From: Alicyclobacillus contaminans DSM 17975
GTDB lineage: Bacteria; Bacillota; Bacilli; Alicyclobacillales; Alicyclobacillaceae
NCBI RefSeq assembly: GCF_000429525.1
Contig: NZ_AUCA01000004.1
Coordinates: forward strand, 50,442-114,441
Reading direction: 5' to 3'
DNA length: 64,000 nt
Every line of letters starts with the position of its first letter. Position 1 is the stretch's first letter. The notes under the pieces were generated by a model, which made no database searches, was not told where the DNA came from, and saw only the letters and a list, made by a program, of their open reading frames with translations. Shown here piece by piece: positions 53,265-61,551 of the stretch. The position numbers were made by a program, and so were the translations under genes.

Positions 53265-55062
53265 TGAAGTTCCATTCCAGGTTCGATTTATTGCAGTCAA
53301 GGATAAGCATCGTGAGGAGGCAAAAGTCTCGTTCTTCACGGATTCAGAGGAAGAGCTCCTCGCGATGGAACGGCGGAGTGTCGTGCTCACGGAAAACACG
53401 GAGTACGAAGTCGTTTTTGAGAGCGAGCGGCCGGAAGCGCAACTCTTTCTCGATATTCTCGACGCGCTGCCGCTGCAAAGTCCAATTGTGCAGATCTCTT
53501 CGGATGACACGCCGTACGTGATCCCTGGAGCGGGTCCTGTACGACTGTTCGCCGATGGGTATATTCCCTGGATCCCAGGCATCTACCACCTGTGCGTGCG
53601 GCTGCGGGACAAGGCCTACTACGCGAGTGTGCAGGTTCAACCCAAGTTAATGAATGCTGCCGAACTCGAAGTGATGCGCACGGAACTCAGCGAGGAAGTG
53701 CGCGGACTGGCATACCAACTGGCCCGCCGCCAGCTCACTCCCGGACACCCAATAGCAGCGGACGTGTCAGGACTGAACATTCTTCAGTTCCACGTGATTC
53801 TACGCTACGCGGATTCGTTGACAGCAGCGGCTCTGGACTTGATGGATAGGGCCAATCACGGGATTATCAAGACGTATGAGAATGTCCCCGCCAACGGCGC
53901 CGCGGAGACAGACGAGTGGGCGATTGGACAGATGTTGAAAAGGCCGCCCGCCCGGGGCACCGTGTTGACCCCGCGCCGCGGCATCGGGTACGACCGCATT
54001 GAAAACCGTTGGATTGTGTTTGTGACCGACAAAGTGCTGCGTTCACTCGCGCACATGAACGAAATGCTGCAGCGGTACGCGGAGCAGTTGCGCAGAGATA
54101 TCGACGTTCAGGCCAAGTTCGCCGGTTATCAAAAGAGTGCGGAGAACGAGCAAAAGAGAAAGCAAATCCTGTTGCGAAACGTCGAGGAGTACATGCAGAC
54201 CACAAACCGGGTGACACGGGTGCTGCGCATGCTGCAAACCGCACCCTGGTATCAATCCATCCGATCCGACGTGGTCCGCAGCGGCCGCCCTGCCTTCACG
54301 CACGTTCTGGTCAGCGACTCCCGGTACCGCGTGTTTTACCAGGTGTACCGGGAGTTGAACAACGAAGAACTGCAGATTGACGTCAGCACGCGCTACGCAC
54401 TGCAGTGGAGGCCGACCAGCCAACTGTACGAGATGTGGGGCTTTCTCAAAGTGCTGAAGGCCGTGACGAAACTGGGATTCGTCCCCGTGACGAGTTGGTT
54501 TTACGAAGGGCACCGAGGGGAACAACGGGTGTTTGTGGACGAAATGCAATCCGGCGTATCCGTCTCCTTGGAACGCGGATCCGTTCGTCTGCGGCTCATC
54601 TACGACGGCGAGATTCCAACGCGTGTTCATCAGACCAGTCCGGAGCAGCCCCTGTACACCACGCAGTCGCACAACCGCCCAGACGGACGACTGGATGTGT
54701 ACCACGATGGCGCCTATTTTGGGAGCCTCATGTTTGACTTCAAGTATCGGCCGATAGCGAATTTCTGGAGTATGTCATGGGACATCGGGAAACGCCCGCG
54801 TGAAATGAACCAGATCAGCGCGTATCAAGGCGGCTGTAAGTCTCGCTACCTATACGGCACTCACAGCACCCCGGTGGATACCTGGCCCGTGCGAGAAGTT
54901 TGGGCCATTCACCCGTCCGGCGGCGAACCGGTTCAAGAGTTCGCGGATTACTACGTGAAACTCGTCCGGTTGACGCCGGGGCAAGACGACCAGCACCTGC
55001 AGCTTCAATTGCAAGAGACGATAGACGGTATCCTCGCGGCGGGGAAGCTGGTGCAAGCGTAG
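53248..55062 (+). CDS. McrC/DUF2357-like nuclease subunit
   Basis: 604 residues. The N-terminal half resembles DUF2357 (beta-rich, then helical from about residue 130), and the C-terminal 200 residues carry a PD-(D/E)xK nuclease core: Pro478-Asp479 and Asp483 in RPDGRLDVYHDG, then Asp497-x-Lys499 in LMFDFKYRP. A conserved block REMNQISAYQGGCKSRYLYG follows. This is the McrC role: bound by the AAA+ ring and cutting DNA or RNA. The ATG at 53248 has GAGGTAAAGG upstream and lies inside the end of the ATPase gene. It ends the operon, 125 bases before a terminator. Confidence 0.82.
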   Translation: MVIPFDEVPFQVRFIAVKDKHREEAKVSFFTDSEEELLAMERRSVVLTENTEYEVVFESERPEAQLFLDILDALPLQSPIVQISSDDTPYVIPGAGPVRLFADGYIPWIPGIYHLCVRLRDKAYYASVQVQPKLMNAAELEVMRTELSEEVRGLAYQLARRQLTPGHPIAADVSGLNILQFHVILRYADSLTAAALDLMDRANHGIIKTYENVPANGAAETDEWAIGQMLKRPPARGTVLTPRRGIGYDRIENRWIVFVTDKVLRSLAHMNEMLQRYAEQLRRDIDVQAKFAGYQKSAENEQKRKQILLRNVEEYMQTTNRVTRVLRMLQTAPWYQSIRSDVVRSGRPAFTHVLVSDSRYRVFYQVYRELNNEELQIDVSTRYALQWRPTSQLYEMWGFLKVLKAVTKLGFVPVTSWFYEGHRGEQRVFVDEMQSGVSVSLERGSVRLRLIYDGEIPTRVHQTSPEQPLYTTQSHNRPDGRLDVYHDGAYFGSLMFDFKYRPIANFWSMSWDIGKRPREMNQISAYQGGCKSRYLYGTHSTPVDTWPVREVWAIHPSGGEPVQEFADYYVKLVRLTPGQDDQHLQLQLQETIDGILAAGKLVQA

Positions 55063-55186
55063 GGTGTGAGCAGTGAGTAAGGTTTCGCTTGGCACTGGGA
55101 CGTAGCGCGTTTACTGTACCTTTCGGAGAATCTACGTTTTCACACCGAGTTTACGTACGAGGCATAACACGTGGGCTACAAGAAAC

Positions 55187-55213
55187 AAGAGGGGAAGCAG
55201 TCCTCCCCTCTTT
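55187..55213 (+). terminator. terminator of the McrBC-like operon
   Basis: AAGAGGGGA / TCCCCTCTT perfect 9-bp stem (55187-55195, 55204-55212) with an 8-base loop, followed by TGATGT. Confidence 0.7.
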
Positions 55214-55728
55214 GATGTATTCAGGCGCTTACACTAAAGGTCAAGCAAATGATGACCTTACTGTACCTTACGGCCAACAAAACGCGCCGTCCAAGCCCGC
55301 AACCACAGATCAAGACAATGCGGTACGGTCCCAGTGGACAAGAACACGGTGTGGATTCTCAATTCTTCGAATGATGAGGTCAAAATCGTCACCCAAGACA
55401 GCACGGGAAATCAATCAAAAGTGGTTACGTACAATGAGTCCTATTCGAAGTAGTGGTTCCCTGAGCGCGCCATTCGTAGACGGTCTGTCGGTAAAATTGC
55501 CTCAAATGACACGCGAACGTTCGTTCCGATGACACACTCTGTCACTGCCATGCTTTACGCTCACGTGAGCGGGGGAATGGAGTGTGAAACGTGATCAGTG
55601 AGTATGGACCACGGCCTGATTTTTAGCGACGCCGCGAAAGTATTGGTGAGAATTCATGTTTGCGACACATCTGCACTCGTCGGAGCGCATTATTTGGCTA
55701 CACGAGAACTGAGCTGGGTGAAGTGTGA
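55214..55728. other. degenerate stretch between defence operon and Sir2 remnant
   Basis: No intact gene. A short frame around 55,335-55,452 (VWILNSSNDEVKIVTQDSTG ending at TAG) and a second frame just before it look like pieces of a decayed secreted or surface protein. CGCTCACGTGAGCG at 55558-55571 is a perfect 14-bp palindrome of unknown role. Nothing else recognised. Confidence 0.4.
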
Positions 55729-56430
55729 ATGAGCGCATTGGACACCCCGATTACGACATTGTCCGGGTGGCTCTCGGCCTCAAGATACACCGTTGTGCTT
55801 ACCGTTGCCGGCATGTCTACGGAAGCTGGCGTCCCCGACTTGTGAATCAAATTTGGCTGATGGCACAACATCGGTCCGAGGACGGTCGCCACGGTCGACG
55901 CCTTGCACGACAACTGCACATCGTTTTACGGATTCTAGTGTGCCAGAATTCGAGCGCCGGACGGACCCGCGCCGCAGCAGGGACATCAGATTCTGTCAGA
56001 CTGGGAGAAGCGTGGGCTGGTTCACGTCATTACCACGCAAAACGTGGACGGGTTTCACCGGTTGGTCGATAGTTGAGAGGTGCACGAACTTCACGGTTCG
56101 TCCCACTACTACCGCTTTGCTTTGTGTGGTGAGGCGGTTGCTATGGACGCGTTCCTTGCGAACGAACCATGTGCTGCCTGTGGCGGGCGTTTGCGTTCAC
56201 GTCGTGCTGTTTGATGAGATGTTGCTGGAGGTATGGCGAAAGGCAGTGTCAGCCAGCTCGCGGACGGAACATGTTCTGGCGATTTCACACGAGATGGAAC
56301 GTGTACCCTGAGAATCAATTGCCGTGGATGACACAGAGCAAGGAATGAGTGGCGAACATGGTGCCGACGGTTTTGGATGGGCAGTTTGACATCGCAATTC
56401 AGCGCAAGGCGGGTGAAGCGTTGAGAAGGG
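55729..56430 (+). pseudogene. sirtuin (Sir2-family NAD-dependent deacylase), heavily degraded
   Basis: One frame reads as a Sir2 protein broken by stops. It starts MSALDTPITTLSGWL at 55729, then TVVLTVAGMSTEAGVPDL (GAG-x-S-x-x-G-I-P-D motif with Gly to Val), WHNIGPRTVATVDALHDN, VITTQNVDGFHRL and EVHELHGS (catalytic His), and ACGGRLRS from the zinc ribbon. In-frame stops occur near 55842, 55858, 55936 and 56074. A frameshift near 56195 moves on to HVVLFDEMLLEVW, and a later frame gives VYPENQLP and QFDIAIQRKAGEAL from the C-terminal end. No functional product is possible. Confidence 0.8.
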
Positions 56431-56487
56431 GGAGCACCACGTTGCAGGGTAGGATGTACGACGATATGTTGGGAGGAGAATGTAGAC

Positions 56488-57200
56488 ATGGGAGACATGA
56501 GATTCGGTTACGGAAGTGAGTGGCACCTACTTCGTTTCTTGGGGAGACATCGCAATTACTTGAACCAGCAGATTCTGAAAGTTATGGGAAGCGAGGGATG
56601 CTGTCGGATTGAGTGGTTGGATTTCAATTTCAGTCCCACCAGAAAACTTTTGACGCGGAATTACGAGGCATCGATTTAATTGACCACGTTGTTGACGAAG
56701 AGAGAGCAAAACACATTATAGCCGAGTGGGATGAGTTTTGGCCTCAGTCCGGGAATTCGATGAACTGGGATGCTGTTGGGGTGTTGTACGGGAAGGATCA
56801 CGCGAGACAAGTACTTTTGCTCGAGGCAAAGGCAAATGCATTGGAAATGATAAGCACATGTGGGGCGAAAGATGAGCACTCTCGCACTAGGATTGCCGAG
56901 GCATTACAGAAAACCAAGTCAATCTTGAAGGTGAACAACAACAACGGCTGGATGGAGAACTATTACCAGTACGCGAATCGTCTCACCGTTCAGGTTTTTC
57001 TAGCGGAGAGAAATATTTCTGCGAAGCTTGTCTATCTCTACTTTTATAAAGATGCAGTACCAGGTTCCGCCAGGCATTGCCCGGCGTCCGTGGAGGAATG
57101 GCTACCATGCCTCACCGTGAAGAATGACTACCTCGGCGTAGCAGCGGAAGAATTAGAGAAGCGATCCTTTGACGTATTCCTACCCGTCGCAGGGGCTTGA
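56488..57200 (+). pseudogene. predicted PD-(D/E)xK-type protein, frameshifted
   Basis: The two frames join to one protein of about 237 residues. The first frame starts at ATG 56488 (GGGAGGAG upstream) with MRFGYGSEWHLLRFLGRHRN and IEWLDFNFSP. The sequence then continues in another frame with QKTFDAELRGIDLIDHV, WPQSGNSMNWDAVGVLYG, VLLLEAKANALEMISTCGAK and YYQYANRLTVQVFLAE. The shift is near 56,635-56,650, within AGAAAACTTTTG. WDAVG followed by LLLEAKA suggests a D...ExK nuclease site. The family is widespread but uncharacterised as far as I know. Frameshift could be real decay or a base-calling error. Confidence 0.65.
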
Positions 57201-57250
57201 GCAACACGAGTGAAAGCTTGGGACAACAAGAGAGTTTGTCTGCAATCTGG

Positions 57251-57277
57251 AAGTCCGGATTACCATCCGGGCTTTTT
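57251..57277 (+). terminator. intrinsic terminator
   Basis: AAGTCCGGAT / ATCCGGGCTT stem (one G-T pair), loop TACC, followed by TTTC; ends the preceding nuclease-like gene. Confidence 0.8.
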
Positions 57278-57395
57278 CTATTGCATTATTTTTTCAGCAT
57301 GAGATACAATGGTAATTGTCAAAAAGGATTAGGTAGAACTCTTAGCACGGAGCAATGTTCACTCAGAAACGTGATTTCAGAAAGGGCGAAATTAA

Positions 57396-58345
57396 GTGAT
57401 TGTTCCCATTAGAAGTGGTGAATGGAGCCAATGGGCTGGCAGAAGAGATGAGGAATATTTTGTAAGGCTATTGAATGGATACGGATGGAGAATTGCCGTA
57501 AAGAATCAAGACTTTAAACGCATTGTAGGAACTGATGTAGCAGAATTATTTCAAGACGAACCTGAAACAATGTCCGTCGATGCTGTAGCTTCCTACTGGG
57601 ATCCTTGTAAACAACGATATGAAGCTGTATTTATTGAAGCCAAGAGAAGAACCAACAAACCGACTCTTGATGATATCCATTCATGGATCAACAAATGCCG
57701 ATCGGCACAGCAATTCGTTGAGGAAAGTTATGATATTCAGCGAATGCTATGTGCAGGAATACCACAGCTAGAAAGTATGCAATGTTCGAAAAGCATCTTG
57801 TTTATTGATTGCGATTCGTGGAAAAATACTTGGTCCGATAGGTTAGTTGAATTGCTTCCTCTTCAACAAAGGACATCGGGATCACCTCGCCGAATTCAAA
57901 TCATTGATCAAACGAGAGCCATCTGGATGCAACATACATTAGATATTCTAGGATTACTTAGGAGTCCTCTAAACACCGCTGTTCGGGAATTCAAAGTATA
58001 CTACTGGAAAAGGGGCTTAATCCCAATGTTTCGTTTGATCATTTAACATCCGAAATTTTGTTATTTGAAATCACATATTCAGACGAAGAGAAAAGAGACT
58101 TGGTGCTAGTTAGTTACGAACATATTAGCCCAGAGGTAGCAAAATACTACGCTGAACACTTGTTGGACATGTTGGAAGCTGGTTCACATGGATATGACAG
58201 GTTGATTGTTTATACATCATTTGAACTAGACCCGATTGCTACTCAGGACGCTGAAGGAATCCTTAAAGAAAATATAAATCCTGTTGCACAGGGAATTTCT
58301 ATTGAAGTTCAAGTTAGAACACTACCAACAGGTTTGAATCGTTGA
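57396..58345 (+). pseudogene. PD-(D/E)xK-like protein of a two-gene module, frameshifted
   Basis: AT-rich gene. The first frame (216 residues from a GTG at 57396) holds EWSQWAGRRDEEYFVRLLNG, MSVDAVASYW and YEAVFIEAKRRTNKPTLDDI: an Asp followed by ExK, as in PD-(D/E)xK nucleases. It ends early at 58046, while another frame continues the same protein (GLNPNVSFDHLTSEILLFEI, then RDLVLVSYEHISPEVAKYYA) to 58345. The switch is near 58,012 in GGAAAAGGGGCTT. Intact length would be about 316 residues. Function unknown; with its partner it has the layout of a two-component defence system. Confidence 0.6.
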
Positions 58346-58355
58346 GGTGATAAAA

Positions 58356-59489
58356 TTGTCGAGTACAAGTAAAGTTGACTGGCAATATGCGTATTTGGAG
58401 AAACTGAAGGCTCCTAAAGTGAGATTGCTTTTTGGAGAAAGAGGTGTTGTTATTGACGGACAGATAGCCCCTCAGATTGAACAGATAACCTCGGCAGGGT
58501 TTCCTTCCTGGACGTTATTCAATCACACAAGACGTCATCTTTTGGGGGCTGTTTCAACAAGCATCACTTTTGGATTTCTACAATATAATGGCGAATATAG
58601 ACAACTTCTGGCAGATATTCATACACTTCGAGAGGAACTTTCAAATGATGAACAATCAGGGCCTACAATCTCTAGGGCAGTAATAGACGGCGCTGGACCA
58701 AGCACACATATCTTAGTTGACTTTTCATTTAGAGTCGATAAGTTGGGAAGCGACCTCTCGCTTACTCGTAACCAAAAGATATCAAGTTCGTTCAGGTTGA
58801 AAAAGATAGGGGACAACAGTTATGTAATGTGGTGTCACCCTAATACGAGATATGATTACCAGCAAATGATGAGGCTGGTTAACGATGCAGCAAAGTATTC
58901 TGATCATCAATCTAATCCGTATCCGTACGCGCCTTGCCCGACTGTGAAGAACGAGAGTAAACACTTTAGTACTGGAGATGATATCAACAACTATTTTATC
59001 AACCTATTTACAAACGGTTTTTTAAATTTTAATTGCCATGATGTATTTAAAGCTGATACATTCGAATGGAATTCGGGCTTTGAGTTTAATCCACGGACAG
59101 GGGATGAAGTAGTTCGAGATAGGGCAGAAATTATTAAGCGTATCCGAATGGAGGGGGCTCAGTTAAACCCTGGTAGTGGAAGGGTCAATGAACTAATTGG
59201 ACAAGGCTATGCCATACACCACTTTGGTGCTACTTTTTCGGCAACTGTCGGAAACAAAACCTACCAACTACCTCTCGAGTTTAGATTTACATCAAAGCCA
59301 CTTTCTGCATCCATAACTGGTGGACCGCTATCTATTAAGATAAATGATCATGATTGGACTGATTACCCAGGGAAAGAAGCGGTGGAAAAGTTATTGCTTG
59401 GTTCCTTGGAACATTTACTACAAGCTATTCATAACAACGCTGATATTAGATTACCAGGTGCATATAGAAGTATTAACGAAGTGCCGTAA
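58356..59489 (+). CDS. unknown protein, partner of the upstream nuclease-like gene
   Basis: 377 residues from a TTG at 58356, 8 bases after GAGG in GAGGTGAT, which pairs well with 16S rRNA; a GTG at 58347 lies inside that site. No membrane segment or signal peptide. Segments such as VRLLFGERGVVIDGQIAPQI, MWCHPNTRYDYQQMM and INNYFINLFTNGFLNFNCHD do not match any family I can name. It starts 10 bases after the stop of the preceding gene, so the two are one unit. Base composition is far more AT-rich than the core genome, indicating transfer. GAPS4-type two-gene defence is one possibility by layout only. Confidence 0.7.
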   Translation: MSSTSKVDWQYAYLEKLKAPKVRLLFGERGVVIDGQIAPQIEQITSAGFPSWTLFNHTRRHLLGAVSTSITFGFLQYNGEYRQLLADIHTLREELSNDEQSGPTISRAVIDGAGPSTHILVDFSFRVDKLGSDLSLTRNQKISSSFRLKKIGDNSYVMWCHPNTRYDYQQMMRLVNDAAKYSDHQSNPYPYAPCPTVKNESKHFSTGDDINNYFINLFTNGFLNFNCHDVFKADTFEWNSGFEFNPRTGDEVVRDRAEIIKRIRMEGAQLNPGSGRVNELIGQGYAIHHFGATFSATVGNKTYQLPLEFRFTSKPLSASITGGPLSIKINDHDWTDYPGKEAVEKLLLGSLEHLLQAIHNNADIRLPGAYRSINEVP

Positions 59490-59509
59490 AGTTTTCTAGG
59501 AGCATTCCT

Positions 59510-60480
59510 GTAATGAAGTTTCTTGAGGTTTGAGGCAATAAGAAACTCCTGATATCGTGTGAGTTGTCCAAAACACCACGTATCAGCAGATGAGATTGTC
59601 CACATGTGTAGAATACAGGGGATTTCACGTGGCGTAGGCATTCAACGTGCCACATACCTTGTGGATATTGCCAGTGAGTCGATTGGTCTAACTGAAGGAC
59701 TGCAGATGGCACGACAAGAACTGCGTATCCTGCTCAGTCAATACGACTTGCTGCAGGAACAATTAGGTGGTCTGTTGGAGCAAATCAAGCAGTTGCTGGA
59801 GAGGATTCCTGAGGCAGAACAGATGCTGAGCGTACCGGGAATAGGTGTCGTCACAGTGGCTGGATTCCTCGCTGAAGTCGGCGACCTTTCGTCTTCTGCA
59901 CACTGGCGACAGATTCAAAAACTGGCCAGATTCAATCTGAAAGAGAATAGCTCCGGTAAGCACAAGGGACAGACCAGGATCGCGAAACGTGGGCGGAAAG
60001 TCGTCGAGCGTTGCTGTATCGCTGTGTATTGATATTGGTAGCAAAGAACTCGGGATTCCAAGCCTTGCATGGGTACTGCCGGCATCGCAGGCATAACCCA
60101 CTGAAACCCATACAGTCACTCATTGCGTTATGCTGCAAACTGGTTCGCATTCTCATTACAATTGGTCGCAGACAGATTCGATATGACCCTATGTAGGCGT
60201 TGGGACCGGTTCATTCTGTCCAGTTGCTCATCGCGTAAGAAGTTGGCACTCGACTGTTCGCCAAGAAAACGTAAGCATCTGCATTTGCAAACGAGGCACG
60301 GCGAAGCTGGAACGATACACACCATACGCGCTAAGACCCTGCATAGGAGCTTAACTGGCCTCCACCCTTCGACAGGCAGAACGGTGGAATGCAAAAGGGC
60401 CGGAAGCCGGACCCCGTGAGACATGGGAGGGTACGCCGCGAAGGTCTTTGTGGAGATCTGCTGCGCGACCATATTTTAGA
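59510..60480 (+). mobile_element. IS110-family insertion sequence remnant
   Basis: Only the C-terminal half of the transposase remains. One frame (59559-60032) contains SIGLTEGLQMARQELRILLS, then VPGIGVVTVAGFLAEVGDL and FNLKENSSGKHKGQTRIAKR, typical of the IS110 C-terminal domain with its downstream Ser region. A frameshift near 60,015 continues with LLYRCVLILVAKNSGFQALH to RYDPM, and a TAG at 60193-60195 replaces the next codon before ALGPVHSVQLLIA and the final stop at 60238. The N-terminal DEDD catalytic half is missing. About 240 bases of non-coding end follow. Confidence 0.75.
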
Positions 60481-60640
60481 AAAAAGGGGTTAACCTCCCT
60501 AGTATGTCAGGCAACCAATTGTCCAGAAAATTGTAATAACAGGAGCCTTATAGCATTCGTCTGCTGAGTCAAATGCAAAAGACTACGCCTGAGTGAGTAA
60601 GCGAGAGAGAATTAAAGTTCATTGAGGGAGGTGAGCGGAG

Positions 60641-60735
60641 TACTGAGGGAAGTGTGAATGGGTGAATTAGACACCTGGATTCCTGCATCGGCCGAGTGGC
60701 TCCCGGCCTCACCGCAGTTTGGTCCGCTTCACACA
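60641..60735 (+). pseudogene. remnant of a second sirtuin gene 5' end
   Basis: From the bases before ATG 60658 through about 60735 the sequence resembles the start of the Sir2 pseudogene at 55729: both have ACTGAG then AAGTGTGAATG, and the peptides MGELDTWIPASAEWLPAS and MSALDTPITTLSGWLSAS share M--LDT-I-----WL-AS. Only the N-terminus is left; after that the similarity stops. Confidence 0.5.
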
Positions 60736-61467
60736 CCGTGACTTCCCTATCCTTCTGCCATACTATACCTCTTGCCCGCCTATTCCGTCCCGTACTTCGA
60801 TAACTAAAGGGCTGCACGGTTTTGTTGTTCCGGGTAGGCAAAGACATGTCCCGATGCTCGTGGGTGAACGAACGTATTTTGGTCAAGGAACGCTACGCCA
60901 CACTCGAGGTCGATTTGATGAACTCCATCACCACACTGCGAGCGTACATTGCCGTAGCGTGACCATCACCCGCGCTCCGTTACACTCGTGCTGCGTTTTT
61001 CATTGCAACACGCTCCTCATTCACGCCAGGGCTCCTTCTCGAACCCTAAGCCGATTCCGGTCGATGGGAACCGCTCAGGTAGAAGAGGGCATTCAGGAGC
61101 GTTTTTCACGGTGATAGCTGGCTCACGCTTCGATTTCTGTGTTGACAGTGTGTTTTTCGCGCTCCTACGGTTAATACCTATCCCGCTTTGCACAACGTGT
61201 CCGCAGGCCGAAGGTAGTAACCCTCCTGGACTACATCTTACCGATGAACTATAAGTAGCGAAGCGAATTCCAAGACGTTCTGGCACAAAGCTCTCTTGCA
61301 TCTAGCTGCATTGAATTGTGTTGCTCGTGTCCGAGGGCACCATATTCGTAGAAAAGTGCAATCGAACATGATGTTCGATGAAAGTCAGTGTAAACAGAAT
61401 GAAGGTCGAAAGGCATGTACGTCGAAAATAAAGTGTGTAGGGAAACTGAAATGCATGCCAAACGGGA
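60736..61467. other. non-coding, degenerate region
   Basis: About 730 bases without a convincing gene. One frame ends in ILVKERYATLEVDLMNSITT then LRAYIAVA before a stop near 60961 and might be the tail of a lost protein. No RNA gene or complete mobile element is recognised. Confidence 0.5.
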
Positions 61468-61495
61468 TTGAATCAGAACGTGCGTTTGGTATAAT
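61468..61495 (+). promoter_or_regulatory. promoter of the DNA methyltransferase
   Basis: TTGAAT (61468-61473), 16-base spacer, TGG then a perfect TATAAT (61490-61495), 56 bases before the ATG. Confidence 0.75.
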
Positions 61496-61502
61496 GTCCC
61501 CA

Positions 61503-61515
61503 CGGACAATGTCCG
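61503..61515 (+). promoter_or_regulatory. candidate operator in the methyltransferase leader
   Basis: CGGACA-A-TGTCCG inverted repeat right after the -10, at the expected transcription start. It could be a repressor or autoregulatory site; GGACA/TGTCC halves also occur just beside it. Confidence 0.4.
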
Positions 61516-61551
61516 ATGTCCCACGTAGACTTGCTAGTAAGGACGGAACGA

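Noticed and set aside
55089..55532. 147-codon open frame after the McrC-like gene
   Set aside because: No ribosome site, no conserved composition, spans the operon terminator; at most it contains pieces of a decayed gene.
60719..61114. 131-codon open frame in the degenerate region
   Set aside because: No ribosome site or recognisable motif; Arg/His/Ser-rich as in random frames.
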